From positions 186,001 through 250,000 of the forward strand of contig NZ_FXAM01000002.1 in the NCBI RefSeq assembly GCF_900155475.1: a stretch of 64,000 nucleotides of DNA, read 5' to 3'. This DNA comes from Methylomagnum ishizawai. Lineage in GTDB: Bacteria; Pseudomonadota; Gammaproteobacteria; Methylococcales; Methylococcaceae. The notes under the pieces are model-generated. The model was not told the DNA's origin. It did no database searches and worked only from the letters and a program-made list of their open reading frames with translations. Positions within the stretch are counted from its first letter, which is position 1, and each line of letters opens with the position of its first letter. Of this stretch, positions 17,299-30,600 are shown piece by piece. A program made the translations under genes and the position numbers.

Positions 17299-18692
17299 GC
17301 CGCCCCTCCCAAGGCCAGGTACAGGCCGACGCGGTTCTGCAACAGTTGCCGCCGGGCCGAGAGCAGGGCGCTACGGGCGTTCAAGGTGCTGCGGTAGCTG
17401 TCCAGCAGGGGCAGGATTTCCACCGTGCCGTTGCGGTAGGCATCGATGGCGAGCTTGCGGCTGGTTTCGGTGCGGGCCAGGGTTGCGGTCAGGGCGTGTT
17501 CGCGCTCCGACAGCCAGCGCTCGGCGGCCAGGGCTTGCTCCACCTCGCGGAAGGCGTTCAGCGCGGCTTCGCGGTAAAGCTGCAAGGCTTCTTCCACTTG
17601 GGCACCGGCCAGATCGATCTCGGCGCTCAGCCGTCCCCCGGTGAACAGCGGCTGGGCCAAACCCATCGCCAGATTCCAACCAATGGCGCGGGGATCGACC
17701 AGTTCTCCCAGCGCGGTCCCGAAAGTGCCACCGGCAGCGGTCAGCGCCACCCTGGGCAACAGGGCTTTCTCGGCGCTGTCGAGGCGGGAATCCAGGGCGC
17801 GCAGGCGGGCGAAAGCGGCCTTGAGGTCGGGGCGGCGGGCCAGCAGTTCGGCGGGCAGCCCGACGGGCAGGGCGGCGGGCAACTCCGGCAGGTCGGCGCA
17901 GTGGCGCAAGGCGGCGGCGGGATAGCGGCCCAGCAGGGTTTCCAAGCGCCGCGCCGCGGCTTGTTGGCGGTCGCGGGCCTCGGCCAGTTGCGCCTCGGCG
18001 TCGTTGAGGTCGGTGGCGGCGAGGCTGAGGTCCAGCCCGCTGCCCAGGCCCAGTTGGAAACGCCCGCGCACCAGTTCGACCACCGCCTGCCGCTCGGCGA
18101 TGGATTGCTCCACCACCCCCACCTGCTGGCGGGTTTCGGCCAGCTCGAAACATGCTTGCACCGTGCGGGCGCCCAGGGACAGCGCCGCGCCTTCCAGGTC
18201 GGAACCCGCCGCCAGCGCCTCGGACTCGGCGGCTTGCCGGGTCGAGCGGATACGGCCCCACAGGTCCAGTTCCCAAGACAGGTTGAAGGGCAGTTCCCAG
18301 AAGTTGCCCGCCACTTCGCCATTGCCGACCAGCCCTAGATGCTGGAAACCGGGCGCGAGTTCGACCTGGGGCAAGCGCTCCGCGCCCGCGATGCGGACCT
18401 GGGCGCGGGCTTGCGCCACCCGCGCCGCCACCGCCTTGAGGTCGAAATTGCCGACCAGGGCGGTGCCGACCAAGCCGTCCAGCTCGGGGGAGGCGAAGGC
18501 ACGCAGCCAGGGCCGCACCGCACCCGCCAGCGCCGCCGGATTCGACCAGCGGGCCGGGACCCTGTGGGCCGTCCGGGCCGGGTCGCGTTCCGGGGGCGTG
18601 GCGCAGGCGGCGAGCAGGCCCAGCGCCAAAATGAGCGGGGTTTTGGAGAATCCGCCAGCGGTGCGGATAGCGAACCGGAACTTAATCCGCAT
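17295..18692 (-). CDS. Outer-membrane efflux lipoprotein (NodT/OprM type)
   Basis: A 465-residue TolC-family channel. The signal ends in a lipobox (LALGLLAAC), so the mature protein should be lipid-anchored at its first Cys. Two OEP repeats follow: residues about 80-260 (LKAVAARVAQARAQVRIAGAE, and SWELDLWGRIRSTRQAAESE, a NodT hallmark) and 280-460 (LLARRPDLKAAFARLRAL, FTGGRLSAEIDLAGAQVEEA). The ATG at 18692 overlaps the last 11 bases of the third NRPS gene; a start upstream at 18761 would lie deeper inside that gene. It completes the tripartite exporter at the end of the siderophore operon. Confidence 0.9.
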   Translation of the reverse strand: MRIKFRFAIRTAGGFSKTPLILALGLLAACATPPERDPARTAHRVPARWSNPAALAGAVRPWLRAFASPELDGLVGTALVGNFDLKAVAARVAQARAQVRIAGAERLPQVELAPGFQHLGLVGNGEVAGNFWELPFNLSWELDLWGRIRSTRQAAESEALAAGSDLEGAALSLGARTVQACFELAETRQQVGVVEQSIAERQAVVELVRGRFQLGLGSGLDLSLAATDLNDAEAQLAEARDRQQAAARRLETLLGRYPAAALRHCADLPELPAALPVGLPAELLARRPDLKAAFARLRALDSRLDSAEKALLPRVALTAAGGTFGTALGELVDPRAIGWNLAMGLAQPLFTGGRLSAEIDLAGAQVEEALQLYREAALNAFREVEQALAAERWLSEREHALTATLARTETSRKLAIDAYRNGTVEILPLLDSYRSTLNARSALLSARRQLLQNRVGLYLALGGAA

Positions 18693-21600
18693 CCAGCCCG
18701 CCCGCTTCCAGGATCGTCCGCAAATCCGCCAAGAATTCCGGTGCCCGCACGATGGCGGCATGGTCGGCGGCGACCCTGGCCGAGTTCCGCGCCGGACGGC
18801 CCCAGCCTTGTTCCAGCCGGGCTTGGGCCAGGGCGGCCCTGTCCCCGGCTGCGTCCGACCACCAACAATGTGGAGCCACCCGCAAGGGCCGGACCCGCCA
18901 CTCCCGCGCCAGGAGGCTGAGCTTTTGCATAATTCCGAAGCTCCGCGCCAGTTGGGCGGCGTCCGGGAGGGCTTGGCCCGCTGGGGTGGCCGCGATTTCT
19001 TCCAGTAAGGTCAGCACGGTGGTCTCGTCGATCCGCGTGCCGGACAGCCGTGCCAGCCAAGCGTCGGCCTGGATGCCGGGGCAATGCTCCCGCAGGAAGC
19101 CGCCCAGATCGTCCAGGGCGGCTTGCTCCGGCGTATGCCCCACTTCGTCGAAACCCGGCGCGTAGCTATCCACCAGTCCCAGGAACGCCACTTCGCGCCC
19201 GGCGCGTTCCAGCAAGTGGGCCACGTCCAGTGCCAGGGCACCGCCCAAGGACCAGCCCAATAGATGGAACCGGCCTTCCGGCTGGGCTTCCAGCAAGAGG
19301 CGGGCGTAGTCTTCCGCCTGCGCGGCCAGGGAGGGCGGATTCCAGGCGCTATCCAGGAATCCCGGACAGAGGACGCCATACACGGGCCGCGCCAAGCTTT
19401 GGGCCAAGGGCCGGTAGCCGAACACCGCCCCACCCGCCGGATGGATGCAGAACAAGGGGGGGTTCCCGTGGTTCGCCGTATTCAGGGCGATTAAAGGCGT
19501 GGTGTCGGACGACTGCCGCAACAAGCCCGCAATCGTCGGGAAGCGCAATACCTGGGCCAGGGTCAGCTTCAAGCCCATGCGCCGTTCGGCGAGGCCGACC
19601 AGGCGCAGGGCCAAGAGCGAATGTCCGCCCAACTCGAAGAAATCGTCGGTGATGCCGACCTGTTCCAATCCGAGGATGTCCCGCCAGAGTTCCGCCATGC
19701 GCTGCTCGGCCCCGGTGCTAGGAGCCACCAGGGCGGGGGCGTCGCGTTCCGGCTCCGGCAGGCTGGCGCGGTCCGGTTTGCCATTGGGCAGGCGCGGCAA
19801 TTTGGGCAAGGCCACAATACGGGCCGGGATCATATATTCCGGCAGGGAGGCTCCCAGGTAAGCCTTGAGCGTTTCCGGCAAGTCCCGGTTTTCCGGCGCG
19901 ACATAGGCCGCTAGATAAGCCCCGCCCACGCCTTCCCACACCCGCGCCGCCGCTTCCGCCACCGCTGGATGCGCGGACAGGCGGGCTTCGATGTCCTCCA
20001 ATTCGATGCGGTGGCCGCGAATCTTGACTTGTAGGTCTTGCCGTCCCAGGTATTCCACCGCGCCATCTTCCAAAAGGCGGGCGCGGTCGCCGCTGCGGTA
20101 GAGCCGTCCGCCGGGCGATGGCGCGAAAGGGTCGGGCACGAAGCGCTCGGCGGTCCAACCGGGCCGCCGCCAATAACCCCGCGCCAGTGCCGCGCCGCCG
20201 ATGTATAGCTCCCCGGCCACGCCCGGTGGCAAGGGATTGAGGTCGGCGTCCAGCACATAGGCCATGCGTCCGCCCACCGGGAAGCCAATGGGGGCGTAAC
20301 GGGTCGGGCAAGCGCTGTCCGGTTGCGCCGTCCAGGCCAGCGGGGTGACGACGGTCTCGGTGGGACCGTAGGCGTTGACCAGCCGCTCCGGGCGCAATGC
20401 GTGTTGGGCGGCGATGTAGGTGTCGCGGGGCAGGGCTTCGCCGCCCACGGTGATCGAGCGCCACCGCGGACCGGCGGCGGGGTCGGCCTCTGCCGCCAGT
20501 TCGGCCAGATAGTCCGGGGACAGGTCGAGGCGGGTGATCCCCTGGGCGGCGCTTTCCCGCAGGATACGGTCCGGGGTCCAGGTGTCCGGTCCCATCGGCA
20601 CCACCGCCGCCCCGTGGGCCAAAGGCACGGCCCATTGGTCCAGCGCCGCGTCGAAGCACAACGAGGCCGACAACAACACCCGGTCGTCGGTTGCCAGCCG
20701 GTACAACGCGCCCATCGCCCGGCAATGCGCCGCGAAAGCGCCATGGGCCACGGCCACGCCCTTGGGTTTGCCGGTGGAACCGGAGGTATAGATGAGATAA
20801 GCCGTTTGCTGCGGGTGGATGGCGACGGCGGGCGGTTCCGTCGATTCGGAAACAAGGCCGTCCCAATCCAAGCGTAACCGCCTTGGGGTGGGCATATCCC
20901 CATGCCCACCGTCCACGCATCCCGCCGTGCCCGCGGACTCCACCAGAATCCCCGCGCCGGCGTCTTCCAGCATCTCCCGCAGCCGTTCCTGTGGATAGGC
21001 CGGGTCCAGCGGCAGATACACACCGCCCGCCTTCCATACCGCCAAGGCCGCGACGATGGCATCGGCACCGCGTTCCAACAGGACGCCCACCGGGATTTCC
21101 GCGTCCACGCCCAGCCGGATCAAGCGCCGGGCCAAGCGGTTGGCGCGGTTGTCCAACTCGCCATAACTTAGGCTTCCGGTCTCGAAAACCAGGGCTGGGG
21201 CATCGGGCCGCGTCGCCGCTTGCCGCTGGATGGAGACATGGACCGGTTCATGGGAAGCTTGGAGCGCGGCGGAACCCGTCGCGGATGCTGCCGCCAAACC
21301 CAGCCGCCCGACCGGCCTGTCGGCGTCTTCCGCCAATGCCAAGAGCAGCCGTTCCATCTGCGCGGCCAGTGACCGGATATCCTTTTCGTGGAATCGCCCC
21401 CGGTCGTAGTCGTAGCCCAGTTCCATCGCCCCGTCCACAGCGATATCCACGGTCAAAGGGTAATGGGTGGCGTCGTCCTGCGCGACCTGTCCCAGCTTCA
21501 AGCCGGAGGCTTGCAAGGCCGGATCGACCGGATAATTCTCGAACACCAACAAGGTATCGAATAAAGCCTGTCCCGCCCCGGACCGGAATCCACCCCCGGC

Positions 21601-24600
21601 CCAACGCTGGATGTCGTACAAGGGAAGATGCCCATGCTCGCGCAGGCCGAGATTGCGTTCCTGTAGCGCCCGCAGCCAAGCGCCCACCGGACGGGCCGGT
21701 TCCAGGACGTGGACCACCGGCAAGGTATTGATGAACAGGCCCAACAGGTTTTCCACCCCCGGCAGGTCGTCGGGACGCCCGGACACGGTGGACCCGAAAG
21801 CCACCGCCCGCCGTCCGCTATGGCGGGACAGCAGCAAGGCCCAAGCGCCTTGGGCCAGGGTGTTCAGGGTGATGCGCTGGCGTTCGGCGAAATCGCGCAG
21901 GGCGCGGGTTCGCTCCGCGCCCAGGCTGTGGCGCAAAACGCCGTGCCCGCCGCCGTTTCCGGGTCGGGGCGGGACCGCGCCCAGCCAACAGGGCTGTTCC
22001 AGGTCCGCCAGTTGCCCGCGCCAGAATTTTTCACCCGCCGCCCGGTCCTGCCGCGCTAGCCAAGCGATGTAATCCCGATAGCGTCCGGCGGCGGGTGGTG
22101 GGCCGGTTTCGAGGCCGCCTTGTCCGCGTAGGACTTCGCCCATGAGTTGGGATTGGCTCCAACCGTCCAGCAGTAAATGATGGCCGGTCCACACCAGGTA
22201 ATATCGCCGTTCATCCAGCCGCGCCAACACCAGCCGCAGCAAGGGCGGGCGTTCCAGGTCGAAGCCACGTTGCAATTCATCGGCCCGGAGTTGGGCCAGG
22301 ACTTCCGGCGTGGCGTCCCGATCCCGCCAATCCTGTTCCTCCACCGGCAAGGCCAGAGACCGATATACCGCCTGCAAGGGTTCGGCCCAAGCCTCGCGCC
22401 ATAGGAAGCCGGTCCGCAGGATATCGTGGCGGTCTAGGGCGTCCCGCCAGGCTTGCTTGAAACGTTCCGGGTCCAGCCCTGTGATTTCCGCCGCCCACTG
22501 GGTCAGGTATAGCCCCGCGCCGGGCTGGGCCAGGGTGTGGAACAACATGCCCTGTTGCATCGGGGCCAACGGGTACAGGTCTTCGATGTCGCCCCAGGGC
22601 AGGTGGAGGGCGTCGAGTTCGACCTGTCCCAGCCCGGCCAGCGGGAAATCCGCGGGCGTCGCGCCGGGAACCGCGCCCAGGCAATGATCGATCAGGGCTT
22701 GGATTTCGGCCAGATAGGCGTCGGCCAGCCCCCGCACCGTGTCCTCGCGGTAACGCGCCCGGCTATAGCCCCAATCCAGCCGCAATCCGCCCGCGTAGAT
22801 TTCGCCGTTGATCTCGAATTCGTTGCCCAGCGGGGCCATCGGGTCGCGCTCTTCGCCGGTATTTTCCGGGGCTGGGGCGAACATGCCCCGCTCTGGGTCG
22901 AAACTGGCGTCGAACTGGCCGAGATAATTGAAGGTGAGCTTGGGTCGGGGCAGCGCGGCGATGCGCTGGCGGAGTTCCGGGGGGGCCATGGATTTAAGCA
23001 GTCCGAAGCCGATGCCATGGTGCGGCACCTGCCGTAGCCGCTCCTTCACCGCGCGGAGGCAAACGCCGGGATCGGCGGCGGCGGCGAGCGTCACCGGGTA
23101 GGTGGTGGTGAACCAGCCCACGGTGCGGGTCAGGTCGAGTGCCGGGAACAGGTCTTCGCGGCCATGGCCTTCCAATTCGACCAGGATTTCCGGCTGGCCG
23201 GTCCAGCGTGACAAGGTCCGGGCCAGCGCTGCCAATAGCAGGTCTTGCACCGAGGTGCGGTAGGTCGATCCGGCGTGGTGCAGCAAGCGCCGGGTTTCCT
23301 CGGGGTCCAAGCGCAGGCGCAGGACGGCGGCATCGCGGTTGCGGGCCGGAGCTTCGGGATGATCGCAAGGCCAAGCGGGGTCCATCCCGGCCAGTTGGGT
23401 TTCCCAATAGGCGCATTCGGATCGCAGGGCATTGCCCTGGGCATACTCTGCGAGATGGCGCGCCCAATCCTGGAAAGCGCTGGTCTTGGGCGGCAAGGGC
23501 TGGCCGGGTTGGGCATGGATGGCCTGTAAATCCTCTAGCAAGATGCGCCAGGACACGCCATCCACCACCAGATGATGGACGACCAAGAGCAGCCGTTCCC
23601 CGCCCTCGGTCAGGCGGATATGGACCGCCCGCAACAGCGGGCCGCGTTCCAGGTCCAGACTACGCTGGGCCTCGGCGGCGATGGCTTCGATCCCGGCGGT
23701 ATCGGTCGCGGCGCGGTGCCAGAGCCATTCCGGTTCCGCTTTGTCCGCATAGCTTTGGCGCCAGCCTTCCGCCCCGTGCCGGTAGCGCAGCCTCAAAGCA
23801 TCGTGCTGTTCGAGCAGGCGCCGCAGGGCGGTTTCCAAGCTTGCGGGGTCCAGCGGGGCGCGGGGGATCAACAGCACGGCTTGGTTCCAGTGCTGGCGGT
23901 TGGGGATATCCCGGGCGAAGAATTCCGCCTGGATGGGGATCAGCGGCACGGTGCCGCTGGCCGGACCTTGGGCGATAACCGACGGGGCGGCGGTACGGAC
24001 CACCCGCGCCAGCCGCTCGATGGTCTGCTGTCCGAACAAATCCTTGGGCGTGAACGCCAACCCGGCCCGCCGCGCCCGGCTCGCCGCCTGGATTGACAGG
24101 ATCGAATCGCCGCCCAGCTCGAAGAAATTATCGGTGACGCCGATATCGTCCCGGCCCAGTAAGTCGCGCCAGATCGCCAGCAAGCGCCGCTCGATATCGG
24201 TGCGGGGAGCGGTGGTTGGCCGTGGCGCGGCGGGTTCCGGCAATGGGAGGCGCTGGCGGTCCACCTTGCCGTGCGCGGTGCGCGGCAAGGCGTCCAGCAC
24301 CCTCAGCGCCGCGGGCACCATATATTCCGGGAGCCGTGCCGCCAGCGCGGTGCGCAGCGCGTTGGCGGTGATCCGCCCGTCCGCGCCGACATAGCCCGCC
24401 AAATAACGCCCGCCCCGGTCTTCCCGCAACACCACCACGGCCTCGCGCACGCCGGGCAGATTCAGCAGCGCCGCCTCGATCTCGCCCGGCTCGATGCGGT
24501 AGCCGCGCAGTTTGATCTGTTGGTCGGTCCGGCCCAGATACTCCACCGTGCCGTCGGCGAGTTGGCGCACGCGGTCGCCGGTGCGGTAGAGGCGGCTGCC

Positions 24601-27600
24601 CGGTTCGCCCCAGGGATCGGGGATGAAACGCTCGGCGGTCGGTCCGGGCCGGTCGAAATAACCCCGCGCCAAGCAAGGCCCGCCGATATAAAGCTCGCCC
24701 GCCACCCCCAAGGGCACCGGCTCCCAATCGGCATCCAGCACATGGAGCGTGCGTTCGCCCAAAGCCTGGCCGATGGGCGCGTAGGCGCTGGCACAGGGCG
24801 TGTCCGGCCCGGCTTTCCAGGCCAGGGGCGTGATCACGGTTTCGGTGGGACCATAGCCGTTGACGACCCATGCGGGCCGTAACCCGCGGCGGATGCGGTC
24901 CAGGCTGTCGCGGGCCACGGCCTCCCCGCCCACGGTGCAGATGCGGAGGCCCGTTGCCCCGCTCCGTCCCGCGAGCGCGTCGGCCAGATGTAGCAGGTGC
25001 GGCGTGGGTGGATAGATGACCGTCACGCCTTCCCGCTCGACCACGGCGGCGGTATCTTCGCCGGTCCAGCCGGGTTGGCCCAAGACCAGCCCCGCGCCAT
25101 GGGCCAGGGGCGCGGCCCATTGCTCCACGGCGGCATCGAAGCTGAACGCGGCGAAATGCAGGGCGCGGTCTGGCGGTTCCAATCCGTACAACGCCCCCGC
25201 CGCTTGGAGATGCCGACTCAAAGCGCCGTGCGGCACCGCCACGGCCTTGGGCGTGCCGGTGGACCCGGAGGTATGGATGAGATAGGCCAAATGGCCGGGA
25301 TGGATAACGACCGGCGGCGGTGTGTCCGGTGCGCCGGAACAATCCTCGTCGATCCGCAGGGTTGTCCGGTCCCCAGGCCCGGCATCGCCTTCTGGCCCTT
25401 CGCCGACCACCAGGACGCCGACGCCCGCATCGTCCAACAACCGCGCCCGCCGCTCGCAAGGCGCGTCCGGGTCCAGCGGCAGGAAGGCCGCGCCGGATTT
25501 GAGCGTCGCCAGCATCGCCACGATCATCTCCGCCGAGCGCGGCAAGGCCAGCCCGACCACCCGTTCCGGTCCCGCGCTCCGCCCGATCAGGCGATGGGCC
25601 AGCCGGTTGGCGCGGCGTTCCAATTCGCCGTAGGTGAGCCGCGTGTCGCCGGACACCACGGCCAACGCATCGGGCCGGGTTTCGGCTTGCCGCCGGATCA
25701 ATTCATGCAACGGCACCACAGGCCAGGTCCGCGCCCAGGTGTTCCAAGCCGCGAACCGGGCGGTTTCATCTTCCCCGAGCATGGCGAGCTGGCCCAGCCG
25801 CCGTTCCGGCTGTTCCGCCAAATGCCATAACAGCCGCTCGAAATGCGCCCGCAAGCCCGCCACGGTCGCCGCATCGAACTGTTCCCGTGCGTAATCGAAC
25901 ACGATATCCAGGGTTTCGCCGGACTGTATCGCCAGGGTCAAGGGATAGGTGGTGGATTCCGCGTGGCGGCCTGGCCCGAAGTGCAAATTGCCGCCGCCCT
26001 CCCGCAAAGCCCGGTCCACCGGGTAGTTTTCGAACACCAGCAAGCTATCGAACAGCGGGCCGGTGGCCTGGACCGTATCGTCTTCCGCTAACTCCCGCCA
26101 CCAGCGTTGCACGTCGTACAGCGGCGTAGCGCTATGCTCGCGCAGTTCCAGGTTGTCGCGTTGTAAAGCATCCAGCCATTCGCCCGCGAGCCGTCCGGGG
26201 GCGGGCCTTTGCACCACCGGCAGCGTGTTGATGAACAGGCCCACCATATCCTCGGCACCCGGCAGGTCGGCGGGTCGTCCCGAGAGCGTGGCCCCGAACG
26301 CCACCACGGCCTGGCCGGTATAGCGCCGCAACAGCAAGGCCCAAGCGCCCTGGACCAGGGTATTGAGGGTGAGTTGCCGGGTTTGGGCGAGCTGTTGCAG
26401 GCGGCGGGTCGCGGCAGGCTCGAAGCGCAGCGGCAACCACCCGTGGCCGGTGCCCAGCGGGTGGACCGGCAATCCCTCGGCGAGGCGGGTAGGTTGGCGC
26501 AGCGGTTCCAGGCATTCCCGCCAATAGCGCCGGTCGGCCTCGGTATCGCGCCGTTGCAGCCAAGCGATGTACTCGCGGTAATCGGCCACCGGCGCGGCGA
26601 CCGGCTGTCCCCGGTAATGGCCCAAGACTTCGGCCAGCAGCCGGGCGCTGCTCCAGCCGTCCAACAATAGGTGATGGCAGGTCCAAATCAGGTGATGGCG
26701 GGTTGCGTCCAGCCGGACCAGGGTTAGGCGGAACAAGGGCGGCTGCGCTAGCACGAAACCGCGTTCCGATTCCGCCCGACAGAGCGCGTCGAGACGGGTT
26801 TGCTCCGTATCACCGCCGCGCCAATCGAGTGTTTCCAGCGGCAATGCCAGCGCCCGCCGGACGATTTGCAGCGGGGCGTCTTCCCGCCAATGGAAGCCAG
26901 TACGCAAGATCGGGTGCCGCCGCATCGCGGCTTCCCAGGCGGCCTGGAACCGCTGGGGGTCCAGCCCTGCCACCGCCACATCGAACTGGGTGACATAGGC
27001 ATTTCCTCCCGGTTCGTAAAGGGCGTGGAACAACATCCCCTGCTGCATGGGAGTGGGCGGATAAATATCGGCGATATCCGCCGCCGGAATCGGCAAGGCA
27101 TCCAGTTGTTCCCGGCTCAAGCGGGCCAACGGGAAATCCGAGGGCGCGAGGCTCTGGGCCACGCCACGGCGCTCGATCAGGGCCAGGAGTTCGGCCCGGA
27201 ATTCCGCCATCAAGGCTTCGACCGTGGCCGTGTCGTGGTGGGCGCGGCTGTAGGTCCAGTTCAGCGCGAGTTCGCCGCCGTAGACCTGGCCGTTGATGTC
27301 CAGGCCATAGGTCAGCGGTGCGTCGAGGTCTTGTTCGTCGCCCCGGCTTTCGCGGGCGGGCCGGAACAGGGCGTCGCCACCGAAATCCCGGTCGAACTGG
27401 CCCAGGTAATTGAAACCGATGCCGGGCCTGGGCAGGTTCCCCAGGGTGGCGCGGGCTGCGGCATCGCCCTGGTATTTGAGCAGGCCATAGCCAATGCCCC
27501 GGCGTGGGACTTGGCGCAGGGTCTCCTTGATGGCGCGGACCGAGCCGTCCCAATCCTCGGCAGGAGCCAGGAGGACCGGATAGGCGCTGGTGAACCAGCC

Positions 27601-30600
27601 CACGGTGCGGCTGATATCCGGGCCGCCGGGCAGGTCTTCGCGGCCATGGCTTTCCAATGCCACCAGTACGCTGTCCTGCCCAAACCGGCGGCACCAAACC
27701 CGCGCCAACACCGTCAACAGCAGTTCATCGACCCGCGCCCGGTAGGCGGTGGCGGCTTCTTGCAACAAATCGCGGGTAGCGCCTGGGTCCAGCGCTAGCG
27801 TCAGCGTGGTGGCATCGCGGACAAAGCCGGGCACCGATTCTGCCCCGAGGCCGTCGGCCCCGGTGGCCAAACCCGACCAGTATTCCAATTCCGTCCGCAG
27901 CGGTTCGCTGGCGGCATGGTGACGCAGATGTTCCGCCCAGGCTTTGAAAGAACCGGTCCGGGCGGGCAGCGCTTCGGCGGGCCGGTCGTAGGCGGTTTGC
28001 AGGTCTTCCAGCAGGATGCGCCAGGACACCCCGTCCACCACCAGATGATGGACCACCAGCAGCAGCCGATACCCGCCATCGGCCCCGGCGATATAGACCG
28101 CCCGTAGTAAGGGTCCGGTTTCCAGGTTCAAACTGCGCTGGGCCGCCTGGGCGATGCGCTCGATTTCCTGGGCGTCGGCGGCTTCGCGCCGCCATAGCGA
28201 TTCCGTGGCATCGGTGGTGGTGTAGCTTTGTTCCCATGCGCCATCGACTTCCCGGTAACGCAGCCGCAGCGCGTCGTGATGCTCGACCAAACGGCGCAAG
28301 GCCGATTCCAGCGTGTCCGCATCCAACGCCCGCCCGGTTTCCAGCAGCACCGACTGGTTCCAATGGTGGCGGTTGGGCAGGGGCGTCGCGAAGAATTCCC
28401 GCTGGATCGGCGTCAAGGGCACCGCGCCCGTGGCCGGGGCCGCCGTCCCGGTCCGCATTTCCAAGCGGCCCGCCGCCGCAGCCAGCGCCGCGACGGTCTG
28501 ATGACGGAACACCTCCTTGGGACCGATGCCGATCCCGGCTTGCCGCGCCCGGCTCACCACCTGCAAGGACACGATGGAATCGCCGCCCAGCGCGAAGAAA
28601 TTGTCGTCCAACCCCACCCGCGCCACGCCCAGCAGGTCTTGCCAGATGTCCGCCAGCCGTTGTTCAGTTTCGGTGCGCGGGGCCAGATAGGGCCGGTCCG
28701 GGCGTTCCGGTTCGGGCAGGGCTTTGATATCCAGCTTGCCGCCGGAAGTCCGGGGCAGCCGGTCCAAGACCCCGATCCGCGATGGCACCATATAGCCGGG
28801 CAGGCGCTGGGCCAGATATTGCGTCAGTGCGTCCGGCGACGGGATTTCCGACGTGCCCGCGACATAGGCCACCAGGATTTTCCCCGCCCCGCCTTCCCGC
28901 GCCAGCACCGCCGCCTCGGCCACGCCGGGGTACTGGCGCAACAGGCTTTCGATTTCGCCCGGTTCGATGCGGAAACCGCGTAGCTTGATCTGGCGGTCCA
29001 GCCGCCCCAGGTATTCGACCGTGCCGTCGGCCCGCCGCCGGACGTGGTCGCCGGTGCGGTAGAGACGCCCGCCGGGCACTAAGCCGAAGGGATCGGGCAC
29101 GAAGCGCTCGGCGGTCGGACCGGGCCGGTGCAAATAACCCCGCGCCAGCCCGGTCCCGCCGATGTAGAGTTCCCCGGCCACCCCCACCGGCAAGGGATTG
29201 AGGTCGGCGTCCAGCACCCAGGCGGTGCGCCCGCCCACCACCCGCCCTATCGGCGCGTAGGGCGTGGGACATTCCACGCCGGGTGGGGCGGTCCAGGCCA
29301 GGGGCGTGATGACGGTTTCGGTGGGACCGTAGGCGTTGATGATGCATTCCGGGCGCAGCCGGTCTCGGACCCGCTCCCAAGTGGCGCGGGGTAATGCCTC
29401 GCCGCCCGCCGTGACGCTACGCAGGATTGGCGTCCGGCCTAGTTCCGCCCGCGTCGCCAGTTCGGCGAGATAGGCCGGGGGCAGGTCGATGCGGGTGATG
29501 CCCAGCGCGGCGATCTGGTCCAGGGTTTGCTCCACGCTCCACAGCGAAGGAGCGCCGATCACCACGGCGGCTCCGTGCAACAAGGGCACGGCCCATTGTT
29601 CCAAGGCCGCGTCGAACACCGAGGCCGCGAAATGCAAGCAACGGTCGTCCTCCCGCATCCCGAAGAGTTCGCCCATCGCCAAGCAATGCAGCGCCAGGGC
29701 GCGATGGGAAACCGCCACGCCCTTGGGTTGCCCGGTGGAACCGGAGGTATGGATGACGTAGGCCAGTTGCTCGGGATGGACGGGGGGAAGGCTAGCGTCC
29801 TGAGGCGGTAGGTCGGAGGAAAACACATCGTCATCCAAGCGTAGGGTGGGTCTATACCCAGGCCCACCGGATAACCCGGCCAAGCCCATCGAATCCCGTT
29901 CCAAGACCAGCACGCCGACCCGCGCATCCACCAGGATGGCGCGTAACCGTTCTGGCGGCGCGTCCGGGTCCAGCGGCAGATACACGCCGCCCGCCTTCAG
30001 CACCGCCAGGGCGCAGACGACCCTTTCGACCCCGCGCCCGACCGCCACGCCCACCGGCGTTTCCGGTCCCGCGCCCAGTTGGATCAAACGGTGGGCTAAA
30101 CGCCGGGCGCGGGCTTCCAATTCGCCATAGCTCAGATGGGTTTCGCCCGCCACCAGGGCCAGGGCAGCGGGCCATTGCTCGGCCCGCCGCCGGATCAACT
30201 CGTGCAGGGGTGTGGCGTAGGCGTGGTCCTGCGCCGTCGCCTTGGGTACGGCCAGCCTGTCCCGTTCTGTTTCCGTCCACAGGGGTAGTTGGGCTAGGGG
30301 CCGACCCGGTTCGGCCACCCAGGCGGCGAGCAAGGTTTGGAATTGCCGGGCCAAGCGCTCGACCGTGCCCCGCTCGAATAAATCGGCGGCATAGGTCCAA
30401 AGGCCCGAGAGCTGGCCGTCGGCGGTTTCCACCGTGTCCAGGATCAAATCGAACTGGGTGGTGCGGTCCTCACGCGGAAAAGGCGCGATGCCCAAGGCGT
30501 CCAAGGTGGCGCGGGTCGCGGCTTCCAGCCGCCGATGGTTGTACATGACCTGGAACAGCGGGTTGTGGCCCAAATTCCGCTCCGGGCGCAGGGCTTCCAC

